From positions 25,951,764 through 26,015,763 of the forward strand of contig NC_088306.1 in the NCBI RefSeq assembly GCF_032854445.1: DNA of 64,000 bases. The letters are read 5' to 3'. Shown piece by piece: positions 22,929-34,317 of the stretch. The stretch comes from Liolophura sinensis (lineage: Eukaryota; Mollusca; Polyplacophora; Chitonida; Chitonidae). The notes under the pieces were generated by a model. The model was not told the DNA's origin, did no database searches, and saw only the letters and a program-made list of their open reading frames with translations. Numbering within the stretch: position 1 is the stretch's first letter; each line of letters begins with the position of its first letter. Made by a program: the position numbers and the translations under genes.

Positions 22929-23087
22929 GTATTTATTTATTTATTTGATTGATGTTTTACGCCTTACTCAAGAATATTTCACTTATACGACGACGGCGAG
23001 CATTATAGTGGGTGGCAACCGGACAGAGCCCGGGGGAAACCTACGACCATCCGTAGGTTGCTGCCAATCTTTCCCACGGGTACGAGT
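22929..23087 (-). repeat. F1 SINE, head missing
   Basis: (TTTA)n, TTGATTGATGTTTTACGCC, CTTATACGACGACGGCGAGC, CAACCGGACAGAGCCCGGGG and GACCATCCGTAGGTTGCTGC; stops before the tRNA-related region. Confidence 0.9.
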
Positions 23088-23101
23088 GTAAGGTTTACTA
23101 T

Positions 23102-23129
23102 CACAATACACAATACACAATACACAATA
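23102..23129. repeat. 7-bp tandem repeat, four copies
   Basis: Four perfect CACAATA units followed by an imperfect inverted copy (TTGTGTG). Confidence 0.9.
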
Positions 23130-23443
23130 TTGTGTGCAATATTTTACAAAGTAATTTAACGCGGAAGGGGTTTACCGTGTTAAGCTGTAGGTTGGGTTCA
23201 CAACATGTGACTAGACTTATGACACAACATGTAATATGATACAATCCTTCACAATTCTACCTTAGAATCCTACTACAGGTATGAAACAATGAGATATCAC
23301 CATTCACCTAATTGCCAGAGACATGTTTCTATACAACAGACCGCGTGGTGTCTAACGTGACCTAAGAAAGAGTTACACAATTGGTGAAATCTTTGATCAG
23401 AACAAAAGGCAAATAGATTTCATAGAGCATGGTGTTTCCTGTT

Positions 23444-23544
23444 GCGATATCAGTCCTGTGGAACTGACACAGTGCGATATCAGTCCTGTGGAACTGACAC
23501 AGTGCGATATCAGTCCTGTGGAACTGACACAGTGCGATATCAGT
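23444..23544. repeat. 30-bp tandem array, 3.4 identical copies
   Basis: Units start at 23444, 23474 and 23504, with a partial fourth at 23534. Each has GCGATATCAGTCCTGTGGAA followed by CTGACACAGT, and the three full units are identical, implying very recent expansion. Confidence 0.97.
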
Positions 23545-23952
23545 GCCTTTCTATAAGCATACCTTGGAATTATTACACATAAACGAAGAATTCAAACCGG
23601 TAATTAAATTCCTTCAAAACAAGAAACATACGTTTACCTTTAATCTGATGGTGGTACATTACACAAGAGCTACATCCGGAACATTCATGACATTCGGCTC
23701 AGTGAGCGACATGGTATGAGTTGGAGGAGGTCTATGGGTTCAAACTATTACACACTGCAAAGGAATATTTCCATAATAATTGCCATAATTGTAAAGAAAT
23801 TTCAAATAACCATCTGCTATTCCCGAAAAAGCCGGAAATACGACCAGGTTCACGGATTCAAAAAGATGATGGGTTTTCTTTCTACCTTGTTCTCTCCTCA
23901 AAGATACGTCTCTAACTTCTGTTGTAAAAATCATCCGTCTTTTAATTAGTAT

Positions 23953-23995
23953 TTTAGCAAGAACAGAGAAAATGCGTTTCTCTGTTCTTGCTAAA
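23953..23995. other. Perfect 19-bp hairpin with 5-nt loop
   Basis: TTTAGCAAGAACAGAGAAA at 23953-23971 is the exact complement of 23977-23995, separated by ATGCG. Pairing stops abruptly at both ends, so the stem is too short for a standard animal microRNA precursor. It may be a short inverted duplication, the core of a small element, or a processed stem. Confidence 0.95.
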
Positions 23996-24965
23996 TGGCT
24001 TCATGTTCTATATACTTCCATATAGACTGATCATCAATTTATTGGATTTTCTTTTTATCAGACTTTGGAGTGTTATCTGGACTTTCTATTGAGTACAACG
24101 GGTTGGATAGAGTCTTAAGTGGTCAGGGTTAAAAGGAACTATGACTACTGCAACAATCATGACTTTATGAACAGGTAACAAGCGATCGTAATTGCCCACC
24201 TACCTCGCCGCGTTTTGATGTCTTAATAGCAAGCCTCTCCCAACAACGCGACGGTAACAAAGCTTATTCCAGTGGTTCCAGGATCAAATGCTTTCCATCA
24301 AAGGTCCGTTTCTTGCCTACAAAGATTCGTCTTCTGCGTCCGTGCATTAATTTTGCCTTTATTCTCTCTCAGAATCTATAGTAACTCCATTACGGGCCTT
24401 TCAGAGCGTCGCGAAATAAATGCTCCCATTTTTGTTTCTAATGGTAAAATCTTTGTGGCATTGTTATAGCTATATAAAGCGGTTATACGCTGTGCATATT
24501 AGAGACTGCCCGTCTTTGTCCCTCAGCTTGCGCTGTGTCGGTGTAGCTTTAATTTGGCCATTTTGTTGGTCTCATACTTTGTGAAGTCTGGCGTTCCATC
24601 CCTTGTAGTATAATGCGCTGATGTTTCTATCATTTTAATGCCATACGAAAATTTCCATCGTCCATTATAAATCTCTTCTTATACTGATGTGCCAAAGACA
24701 TAGGTATGTCAGTACAGTGTTTTCGAATGGAATCTTTCTGAACGAGATCCGCCATGAGCGGCAAACCAAACATAATGCAATGTCTCCCCCTTGACATTTT
24801 GGTCGTCTTTCACAGTAAAGCAAACCTGGGCATTAATATCAATAGTTGCAAAAGAATCTTTTAAGCGAAGGGAAACGCCCTTAATCAATAGAGAATGCTA
24901 TTGCTTTTCAGGAAAAATGTACTAAATGTACCCTTATAAGGCATGGATATGGCTTATGTAAAGTG

Positions 24966-25403
24966 TTAACGGAAAAGCGTCACAAAACCCCTAAGTCGTG
25001 GCGGCTTCAACAAGCAAATGAATCTAACTAGACTGACACTGTATATTTTTAATACCTTCCAGCTCTGTTGAATATTAAATGCCAAAAAATCCGGTATTAA
25101 TATGTCTTTATCCAAATTCAAACGCCAGTGCCAAGCATGTGTATTTGAACATTTACGCTTTAATGATATGAAAGATTCAGGGTTTTGAAGGTAAGGTGAA
25201 AACGTAGTTATATTAGAAATACATGAAAATTTCGAACGTATTCTCGGGAGCCAGGTGAACGAGATACTAACTGGGGAGACAAATTCTACACACAGTTCAA
25301 AGTGAAATAAAAAAGCCACACTCCCACTTGTTCCTAAAGCTAAAAGATGGATTGGATAAATTTTGCTAGAGATCATTATGAACAGACCTTTGGAAAAAGA
25401 CAT
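24966..25403 (-). CDS. Unassigned 145-codon open frame, doubtful
   Basis: An ATG-initiated minus-strand frame in unique sequence with mixed, Ser- and Leu-rich composition. The N-terminal third is hydrophobic (ALGTSGSVAFLFHF region). No domain recognised and no supporting splice or poly-A context seen. Chance is a fair explanation in AT-rich DNA. Confidence 0.1.
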   Translation of the reverse strand: MSFSKGLFIMISSKIYPIHLLALGTSGSVAFLFHFELCVEFVSPVSISFTWLPRIRSKFSCISNITTFSPYLQNPESFISLKRKCSNTHAWHWRLNLDKDILIPDFLAFNIQQSWKVLKIYSVSLVRFICLLKPPRLRGFVTLFR

Positions 25404-27718
25404 TAAGTAGCTGCGTTATTGTTATTGCTATAGTACGTTTAAAATAACACAGAAAATTGATTGTGTTTGTTGACTGTCTACCACACATGGTCTCTTGTCT
25501 TCCTGGGCGGATAGATGACCCCCAGACGTAATGTGTAGTGATGAAATGGAGACGTCTTAATATCGCTTACTTTTGAGGCAGGGAATATCGTTTTCTTTCC
25601 GGTGTACAATGCCATATCTCATTAAAATCAAACTCGATTTGATTTATCAAGAATGGACACACGGCATGAATTGCCCTTGAGTATTGGCAACGTGATGCGT
25701 AAAAGACAGAAGGGCCCTAGATCATGCCACAGGTATTCTGCTCAAGGGCTCCGGTTTCCAACCGCCGAAGAAGAAAGGCTCAAAGATTCTCGAAGGCGAA
25801 CAACGGGTATTATATAGCGATGATGCTAAGGCATAGACAGAATAGGGATCATTTCCAGCGATTCTTGATAGCATAATTACATTTGTAGCCAGCAAAGTCA
25901 TTTTTAATAAAGATACTGTAAGATACACATGTGTTCTGCGAGAAGCAAACTGTCGATTGTTCTCTTGAAATTACCGTAATACATTACACACTAAGAAAAC
26001 TTATCAGCTGAATATAACATAATATCGTATTTTTTTTAAACAACAACACAATACACCGCTTAAAAAACAATACATTATTCTTTTCTAATAACATAACAGG
26101 TCTCTAACATATCATGTAATACTCTGTGGCAATGACATATACCTTTTCTGCTGTCATTCAGAAAGCAATATTATGTCAATGTAACAGATCAGTTTTTTCC
26201 AGTGTAGCCTAGAAAGGTGAGTTTTTCGGATGACACGCTCGTATAGATGTCAAAAGAGGAAAGTGAATAGAGGTTCTGGCATCTTATTAGGCAATTGTCA
26301 TAGACATCTTGAAGCTAGTGGTTTTATCTTGAACGTTTACAAAGTCCTTGTGTCTTTACCATGCTCATGTAAATAAATTTAGTGTATAGCGATATTATTT
26401 CATTTAAACATTCTGTCAACAGCCTTTAATTTATTTCGTCCAAGCTCTAAGCCATTGTACTGACAATGACGAACAGTGGTATACAGGCATTGCATTGTCT
26501 CTCTATTCCAGAATCTATATTAGAAAACATCGCGAAATTTCTGAACCAAATGTTGCGGATTACCTCATTAAACCTGACTGACAATGTCGCGAATTATTTT
26601 ACCTAACCGTGTTTGCAATTAGGTCAATTCAATTTGAAATTTTGGGACTATTATAAATCAAGTATTGTAAGAAAATTTTAAGGCGTGAATAAAGGTATAA
26701 ACTGATTTTAGAAAACTCATACATTAAACCGGTAGATAGGTAACAAAAATTCAGGAATGTGTTTTAGCAGTTTTGCTGTCAAAGTTTCACAGATCTATAC
26801 TTTTTATCATAGAAATAAATGTATGTAAGATAATTTGCGGGCTTGAGCGACCCTTTAACATCAATATCACACCAAAATTGAACCGGATAACAGTTACGCC
26901 GCTTTGATGAATATTATTAAAGTCAGTCGAACAAAATCAAGTGATTGATGTTGTAATATTTTCTGTAAGATTTCATTCAGAATATCTTTCTTCTATAATA
27001 AAGCAGTTATATTCATTTGCTGCTTAAGATATTAATGTTAGATTTTAGATGACAAGCCTATTCATTTTTTGGCTGGTCGGCGCACGAAACATTGCGTTTT
27101 ACTTCGTTGACAACAATGGCTCCCAGATCGTTTCCGGTCGTCAGGTGGCGCTGCTAAAAATCTCTTAACAATTCGATTATCCCGTAACCTGTGATAACCA
27201 TTTAGGTATGACGGGTTCATCACTAGTTCGTTTCCTCGCCCTATTTAGCAGCTCTGTGTCAATCACAGTTCATCATAAAGCCATTCAACTTCTTGAATCA
27301 TGGCCAAAAATGCAAGTGTGGTTAGCCATAGATCACGAAAGTGTGGCGGATGCTTAGCAAATGAAAGACCTTAGCCTGAACTTTTGTCATGCAATAACAA
27401 TTGTGCAAAAAGTTGGTTTCGGACATTACTATCATTGGGAAATGTCTATCACTGGTTCGTATCCAAATACAGAAGGGGAACGCCAGAAAATCGTTCATCG
27501 GAGATGACGATATTGTTATTTGGAACCTTGAACAGTTTGTGCAATATCTTTAGCAAGGATCACAAATCAAATGGACTAACTATCTCCACAAATCATTAAT
27601 CATTTTTAAATGCATAATTTCTTTTCAGTCTATCGTGTAGGAGTTTCCGCAAACATTGACGTCTCTATATTATACTTCTATATAATGCATTCTGAGGCGA
27701 ACTTATGTCACATCACCC

Positions 27719-27890
27719 TTGCTTCCTCTCCGGTAGTACGTAGAGAGGTCTGCAAGCAACGTATTGATGGTCGTGGGTTTCCTTGGGCTCTGCCCGATTT
27801 CAACCCACCATAATCCTGGCTGCACTGTATTGTAAAGGGAATATTTTTGAGCACGAAATAAAACACCAATCAAATAAAGAAATAAATAAA
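27719..27890 (+). repeat. F1 SINE, 5' truncated
   Basis: GCTTCCTCTCCGGTAGTACG, GATGGTCGTGGGTTTCCTTG, GGCTCTGCCCGATTTCAACC and ACACCAATCAAATAAAG followed by AAATAAATAAA. Lacks the tRNA head. Confidence 0.9.
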
Positions 27891-28189
27891 AGTCTCGGCA
27901 TGATCTAGTTACAGCAATAGATGTTATATTTTGTCCTTTACAAAAAGTCAAATTGCTTCAATAAGACAAGGCATATTTAACATGGAAAGACTCTCATATT
28001 TGTGTTCAGTGTCACATATGCAATTTTAAATTATGACTAAATTCTTATTAAATTTTAAAGTTTAACAGAAAGCGAAAGACACCACCTGTTCGTAAGCAGT
28101 GTACTTGGTTCCCGAGCCTTTCCAAGTCCCAAGACATTCAAATGGAAAGTAGACAGCGAATAAGGCAAGTGACACGTGCACTGTATGAT

Positions 28190-28560
28190 GCAGTGTGACT
28201 TATCATTTTACATAGGGCATTAGAACCATTGCCACAAGTGACACCATCGACAGATGACGGATGTAACGCTACAAGTAATGTTGAACGGCACTGGGTTGGG
28301 CCAAATACAAGGAGACATCATTGAGCTATTATTGAGATAACGTCGAGAGTAACATTAAATGACATTGGGATTGAGATATCACTGAGTTAACGCTGAAAGC
28401 AACCTTGACAGCCATTGGGAACGGGATGACAGAAGGTGACACCATCGACAGATGTCCAATATAAGGCTGAAAGTAACGTTCATAGCATCGTGACGGTCCT
28501 GCCATAAGGTGACATATTCGAGGTATAACCGATATAGCACTCAAAGTAACGTTTAACTTA
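28190..28560. repeat. 74-bp degenerate tandem repeat, about five units
   Basis: Markers resembling AACGCTGAAAGTAACGTT start near 28265, 28339, 28389, 28463 and 28537, giving spacings of 74, 50, 74 and 74. GACACCATCGACAGATG occurs in two units. The 50-bp interval is a deleted unit. Confidence 0.8.
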
Positions 28561-28635
28561 AAATAAATAAGGAACATAAATATGTAGAAATCCAAATTTA
28601 AATCATGGAAATTAGCATTAAAGTTGCGTCCTGGC

Positions 28636-28812
28636 CTAATTTGGTGGGAGGAAACCCACGACCATCCAGGTTAATGACAAACCTTCCCATGTACGGCGGG
28701 AGAGGAAGACAGCATTAGCTGGACTTGAACTCACAGCGACTGCATTGTTGAGAGGCTCCTGGGTTTTTGCGATGCGCTGGTGTGCTAATTCCCTCTACCA
28801 CGGTGGCTCTAT
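28636..28812 (-). repeat. F1 SINE, tail missing
   Basis: TTGGTGGGAGGAAACCCACG, ACCATCCAGGTTAATGACAA, GTACGGCGGGAGAGGAAG, GCTGGACTTGAACTCACAGC and a diverged A-box end TACCACGGTGGCTC. The 3' third is absent and an internal segment is deleted. Confidence 0.85.
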
Positions 28813-29639
28813 ATGGTTTGTTACAAAACACGTGGACTAAAGTTTGACCTTGACTCCATTTGTATAGCGGTAATAAATTGTTCAAGGAAAGGCTTTTTTA
28901 TTTAAAAATTGTGAGAAAAAGACACATGAATGATTATAGCTTAACCACACATCCGCTAAAACACTCCATGTCGTGACGAGAAGGCGTATAGAAACAACTT
29001 AGTGCCACACCTAATAACTCCTCATTGTCATCTGACTGAAAAAATGTTAAGTACAACGTAAAACCTTAAGCATGCATGCATATGCGCAAAAGCTAACCTT
29101 TTCAAATCAAGTCAGAAGCTTTATCGGTTTTCGTTAGATCGCCCAGCTCAAGTCATGTTCAGATGAGCCATAAATTCAATAAAACATGCCGCTATGGTAG
29201 AGTAGGCGGGTGAGGTATAATAAGATTTGTCTCAAGAGCGGAATCGAAGTCGCTAAAACAACCAACTTTCCCATGATTGCATTGATATGCAGATTAGATT
29301 GTTGTTTCCAGGGTGATTCTGGAAAATTAAATTCTGGTCGTTTGGGGTGCGATTTCCGATTGCCCCTCTAACCCCTGCCTCGTTACGCTAACAAAAACGA
29401 TAAGAATGAAGGGCAGACTGATTTAGCTCATCAAGAGTTCGTCTTCATTGCGTGAAATCTGTTGAAAACAGCGATGAAAGCATGGGTTAAAAACTGTCTA
29501 ACCATATCACTGTCACACTGTAACGAGCCTATCAGGCTTCTTGTGTATTCACCATCATTCCTGCTTTCGCGTCACATTTTGATCAGCCGAGAAGAAGTGT
29601 ACACTCCACAAAATACACATACCAACGGAGTTGAAACAG
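28813..29639. other. Unique sequence, no feature
   Basis: No coding frame above 69 codons and no family match. Confidence 0.45.
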
Positions 29640-29964
29640 AGAGAACAGAGAGAACAGAAAGGAACAGCTAACTAAATGAAAATATGATGTTATACATGAG
29701 AATAGAGTATAATAGAGCAGAATATATGCGATACATCATAACAGAAAAGAGCGGGACAAAATGGTATAGAAAAGATGAGGCTAAATAAAAACAGAAAATA
29801 ATGTATCGGAACAACATACAAATGGATCAAAACAGAACAAAACTTATCACACAACAGAATGGATAGTAACAGAATAGTTCAGAGTACAATATATCAGATC
29901 AGAACATACTAGAATAGAACATATTGAATAGAATAGAACAAAATATATAGGATCGAATCAGAAT
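29640..29964. repeat. Degenerate AGAATAGAACA-type repeats, left shoulder of array
   Basis: Purine-rich, loosely periodic GAACAGA/GAATAGAAC words lead into the ordered 38-bp array. Interpreted as decayed array. Confidence 0.8.
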
Positions 29965-31255
29965 TGAACTGATAGAGCCAACAGCTTGGACCAAAACTTA
30001 ATAGATCTGATCAAGACAACAGACTGGATAAAAACTGAATAGAACTGACGAAGACAACAGACTGGATAAAAATTAACAGGACAGACAAAGACAACAGACT
30101 GGATAAAAACTGAATAGAACAGACCAAGACAACAGACTGGATAAAAACTGAATAGAACTGACCAAGGAAACAGACTGAATAGAACAGACCACGACAACAG
30201 ACCGGATAAGAACTGAATAGAACTGACCAAGAAAACAGACCAGATAAAAACTGAATAGAACAGACCAGATAAAAATCGAATAGAACTGACCAAGACAACA
30301 GAACAGATAAAAACTGAATAGAACAGACCAAGACAACAGACCACATAAAAACTGAATAGAACAGACCAAGACAACAGACCTGATAAAAACCGAACAGAAC
30401 TGACCAAGACAACAGAACAGATAAAAACTGAATAGCACTGACCAAGGCAGCAGACTGAATAGAACAGACCACGACAACAGAACAGATAAAAACTGAATAT
30501 AACAGATCAAGACAACAGAGCAGATAAAAACTGAATAGAACAGACCAAGACAACAGACCAGATAAAAACTGAATAGCACTGACCAAGACAACAGACTGAA
30601 TAGAACAGACTACGACAACAGACCGGATAAGAACTGAATAGAACTAACCAAGACAACAGACTAGATAAAAACTGAATAGCACTGACCAAGACAACAGAAC
30701 AGATAAAAACTGAATATAACAGATCAAGACAACAGAGCAGATAAAAACTGAATAGAACAGACCACGACAACAGACCGGATAAAAACTGAACAGAACAGAC
30801 CAAGACAACAGACCAGATAAAAACTAAACAGAACAGGCCAAGACATTAAATAGAACTGACCAAGACAGCAGGCTGGATAAAAAATGAATAGAACTGACCA
30901 AGGCAACAAACTGAATAGATCTGACTACGAAAACAGACCGGATAAAAACTGAATAAAACAGACCACGACAACAGACCAGATAAAAACTGAACAGAACTGA
31001 CCAAGACAACAGACTGAATAGAACTGACCACGACAACAGACCTGATAAAAACTGAATAGAACTGACCAAGACAACAAACTGAATAGAACTGACCAAGACA
31101 ACAGACAAGATAAAAACTGAACAGAACTGACTACGACAACAGATCGGATAAAAACTGAACAGAACTGACTACGACAACAGACTGAATAGAACTGACCACG
31201 ACAACAAACCAGATAAAAACTGAATAGCACTGATGGAGGCAACATTCCGGATGAG
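29965..31255. repeat. 38-bp minisatellite with shorter variant units, about 1.3 kb
   Basis: The full unit reads ACTGAATAGAACAGACCAAG, ACAACAGACC, GGATAAAA (38 bp, for example between 30109 and 30147). Shorter units of about 29 bp lack the GGATAAAA part. On the minus strand the period opens several overlapping frames of 61-191 codons made of SVLFSFYLVCCLG-like periodic peptides in multiple frames. The frames arise because the minus strand has few stops in the unit, so I do not call genes. Confidence 0.95.
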
Positions 31256-31645
31256 AAAAGAACAGAATACACTTGGGTAGAATACAACAGCACATCACGT
31301 AATGAACAGATCAGAACAGATATATAATAATAGTATCATATCCAACCAAAATATAATGAATCAAAACAATATAATGTGCTTTAAAAATAGAATATCGCTC
31401 ATGGTAGAATATAACAGATAAGATTACAATAGAATACAACATACTGATAGATAAGAAGGGAATATAATGGACCAGAACAGAATAGAATGGATCAGAACAG
31501 AGTATAATGGATAAGAACAGAGTATAATGGATCAGAACAGAGTATAATGGATAAGAACAGGATTTAATGCATCAGAACAAAATATAACGGATCAGAACAG
31601 AATTCAGTGCAACAGAATAGAGAAAAAAATATCAGAACAGAATAA
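31256..31645. repeat. 20-bp ATGGATCAGAACAGAGTATA array, right shoulder
   Basis: Perfect to near-perfect 20-bp units between about 31440 and 31600, with ATGGATAAGAACAGAGTATA as the main variant and more degenerate copies outside. Related in words (GAACAGA) to the 38-bp array. Confidence 0.88.
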
Positions 31646-31769
31646 AACAGAGCTTAACTAGAAGCAACTTTTTATGAAGGTGTCATTTGTAGTCCATACA
31701 TTACGTAACATCAATTTCAAGAAAACTATCTGAGTTATTAATTGTAATAGTTTCCCTGTGGATAAATGA

Positions 31770-32480
31770 TTCTGAAGCAAGGGAAGAAAATCCCTCTGTT
31801 CCCAAACCAGACGTCACAGTGGGTCCCCGGGGTAATATTTGTCAGGGGATTGTTGGCGATACAATAGCGGACAGGCGCACTCAATTTTGTCCTTGTCCTG
31901 CACAGATCGGACAACAATGAGAGTACAGAATAGAAGACGACAGTAGGCGAGTCAAGGTGTGGTTAATAAATCCCAGTTCCTAATGAAAGTGTCCTTGTGC
32001 CGTGATCTGATAAGATCGTATACAGCCACATCGCACTGTTATAGATGTCTCAGCATCGCGGTCAAATTGGAGAAAATTACTACTCCTTGGGGAGGCTCCT
32101 TAAACAGTCTAAGCTCTCGTTAGGTAAAGATCTGAAGAGATATGTACGTACGTGACTCGCAATCAGTCACACAGGTAATATCAACGCCGTCCAGGTAACC
32201 CATAGTTCGGCAGCTTAATTTACTGTTGAAGTCGATAGTACCTTTGCCCGGGGATATGGTTTATGTCCTTTGGCAACAACTGATCGCCCCTAGACGACCA
32301 AAAGTGTCTCCAATTAAGTTTTTCTCCTTGATGGCTTGTGGCAAGAGATAAACTATATGTCCATTATACTATACTTCATCAGTCGGGTAATTACTAAGCC
32401 TCGTCTCGACGAGCTATAGCACAAATGTAGCCAAACACAGCCACAAGTACCGATGTTTGGTAGTTAACCAACTGTTAAGT
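31770..32480. other. GC-richer unique block, candidate regulatory DNA
   Basis: Unique, non-coding by frame inspection. Contains a GATA-type TGATAAG inside the small palindrome GATCTGATAAGATC at 32004-32017. Function is inferred from composition and motif only. Confidence 0.28.
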
Positions 32481-32650
32481 TGTCAGGTATGGCGAGTTAA
32501 CGATTACTAGCATACCGAACTTTTTGGAGTGGGATATACAGAAGGAAGGAAGTACTCAATACAGAACGAATCTCATGGGCGACAACGTCCCACTATTATA
32601 GGCCTACGTGTGATGTTTCACGTGGATACTATAAACAATATTGTTATTCG

Positions 32651-32760
32651 CAGATTTCCTGGTTTCCTCTTACCCTAATGCTGTCTGCCATCGCATAAGT
32701 GAAGTATTCTTGAATACGACGTAAAACACTAATCAAATACATAAATAAATTAATTAATTA
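32651..32760 (+). repeat. F1 SINE tail fragment, first of two
   Basis: TTTCCTGGTTTCCTCTTACC, CTAATGCTGTCTGCCATCGC, TTGAATACGACGTAAAACAC and a TAAATAAATTAATTAATTA tail. A second, independently diverged tail starts 13 bp later. Confidence 0.8.
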
Positions 32761-32772
32761 ACTAAGCCAAAT

Positions 32773-32867
32773 ATATGGTTTCTTCCACCACAATGCTGTT
32801 TGCCGTCGTATAAGTAAAATAATCTTGAGTACGGCGTAGACCATCGATAAACTAAATAAATAAATAA
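32773..32867 (+). repeat. F1 SINE tail fragment, second of two
   Basis: TATGGTTTCTTCCACCACAA, TGCTGTTTGCCGTCGTATAA, CTTGAGTACGGCGTAGACC and an AAATAAATAAATA tail, directly after another F1 tail in the same orientation. Confidence 0.8.
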
Positions 32868-32994
32868 TATAAGCATACTAATTAAAGCATGGGATCTGCC
32901 CTCGTCAGGATTTAATAATTGATAATAATAACATTGAAGTCAAATTAATTTGTTGATTCCTCTGCTCTGAATTATTTTTGGGCCTTGCATGGTG

Positions 32995-33115
32995 AAAGTA
33001 AGAGGTCGCCCTCTCTCGTATGGCCATTCACTAAAGACCATTTGCCTACCACCGATATGGTGGACATACATATCTCTATGCGGCAGTTTGTTAACGCCGT
33101 AGCCAGAGGAGTTGA
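32995..33115 (+). repeat. F5 fragment
   Basis: AAAGACCATTTGCCTACCAC, GATATGGTGGACATACATAT, CTCTATGCGGCAGTTTGTTA and CGCCGTAGCC correspond to the segment of F5 around 3065-3140. Confidence 0.55.
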
Positions 33116-33175
33116 ACAGAAATCAATAAAATAAATATATACAAATCAAATGTATTTCCGCTATTAAAAAAATCT

Positions 33176-33298
33176 GAGAGAAAAACAAGAGCAGTGACGA
33201 TAGTGTGATACTTGGCTTATGGTCTTAAGTATTACCGATAAGATCCGGTCTCTTGTCAATTTACCACAGACAGGGCTTTATTTTAACTACTCATGTGT
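33176..33298 (+). repeat. F3 dispersed repeat
   Basis: ACAAGAGCAGTGACGATAGT, GTGATACTTGGCTTATGGTC, GGTCTCTTGTCAATTTACCA and GGGCTTTATTTTAACT, in family order with a diverged middle. Confidence 0.75.
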
Positions 33299-33404
33299 AT
33301 GTTGAAAAAGTAGCAACGTACGCATCCTGTAGCATGGATTAAGCAGAATTCGGTAAAATATAACGCACTGATGAAAGCTGCAAAGTTTTAGACATCTCTG
33401 GGAT

Positions 33405-33472
33405 AGAGTTAATCAAAGTGTTGTGAAAACCATCAATCAAGGGGTTTGCTGATTATTCTTCTCAACTTCTCT

Positions 33473-33503
<31 letters not shown>

Positions 33504-33693
33504 TATTATTTATTTGATTGGTGTTTTACGCCGTACTCAAGAATGTTTCAATTATACGACAGCAGCCAGCATTATGGTGGGAGGAAGTCGTGCAGAGCCC
33601 GGGGAAAACTCACGACCATCCGCAGAGTTAATCAAAAGTGTTGTGAAAACCATCAATCAAGGGGTTTGCTGATTATTCTCAGTCAACTTCTCT

Positions 33694-33724
<31 letters not shown>

Positions 33725-33846
33725 TATTATTTATTTGATTGGTGTTTTACGCCGTACTCAAGAATGTTTCACTTGTACGACAGCGGCCAGCATTATGGTG
33801 GGAGGAAGTCGTGCAGAGCCCGGGGAAAACTCACGACCATCCGCAG
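33405..33846. repeat. Recent 220-bp tandem duplication that copied half of an F1 SINE
   Basis: Positions 33405-33625 are repeated at 33625-33846 with only a few differences (for example CAAAGTG/CAAAAGTG, CAATTATACG/CACTTGTACG). Each copy holds AGAGTTAATCAAA flank, a (TTTA)n tract, and the F1 3' half down to CGACCATCCGCAG. Only the second copy continues into the rest of the SINE, so the duplication followed the SINE insertion. Confidence 0.95.
33473..33623 (-). repeat. F1 SINE 3' half inside the duplication
   Basis: (TTTA)n, GATTGGTGTTTTACGCCGTA, GCCAGCATTATGGTGGGAGG, CGTGCAGAGCCCGGGG; cut at the duplication joint. Confidence 0.9.
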
Positions 33847-33984
33847 CTTGTTGACAGACCTTCACGCGTACGGCCGAAGAGAAGGCCAGCGTGAGCTGAA
33901 CTTGAACTCACAGCGACCGCATTGGTGAGAGGCTCCTAGGTCATTACGCTGCGCTAGCGCGCTAACCGAGTCACGGGGGGCCCC
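33693..33984 (-). repeat. F1 SINE, full length
   Basis: Complete from the (TTTA)n tail through TGACAGACCTTCACGCGTAC, CTGAACTTGAACTCACAGCG and GCTGCGCTAGCGCGCTAACC to GGGGGGCCCC at the 5' end. Its 3' half matches the copy duplicated about 220 bp to the left. Confidence 0.93.
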
Positions 33985-34058
33985 AACTTCTCTCTATTAA
34001 GCTAGGCCTTGGCCCCTTTTACATTGTTTTAATGTTACTGTATGTTAAATAAATACAC

Positions 34059-34176
34059 AGAGAATAAATCCCGAGCAGCGATGACAGTGTGAGTAGCTAG
34101 CAAATGGTCACACGTAACCGGTTAAATACGGTCTCTTGTCAGTTTGCTTCAGTTAGGGTTTTATTCTAACTGTTCC
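34059..34176 (+). repeat. F3 dispersed repeat
   Basis: AGCAGCGATGACAGTGTGAG, GCAAATGGTCACACGTAACC, GGTCTCTTGTCAGTTTGC and AGTTAGGGTTTTATTCTAAC. One of the best-preserved copies. Confidence 0.85.
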
Positions 34177-34317
34177 TCAAAACCATGTGTTGTCATAACA
34201 TTTACCATACAACAGCATTAAAACAATGCAAATGAACCAGGCCTCGGGGATGATTAGTCCACCAGCAGAATCCAGGTATATGCAAAAATACTATAAAAGA
34301 CGTACATGGAGGTTACG

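Larger units (their letters stand above)
23545..27718. other. Long unique AT-rich stretch
   Basis: Apart from the hairpin at 23953-23995 and a doubtful open frame near 25 kb I see no gene, RNA or repeat family. Some GC-richer patches (24180-24620, 25690-25900) are unassigned. Confidence 0.4.

Noticed and set aside
29958-31293. Overlapping minus-strand open frames of up to 191 codons as possible membrane proteins
   Set aside because: They are read-through of the 38-bp minisatellite in several phases with periodic hydrophobic peptides, without a unique N- or C-terminus.
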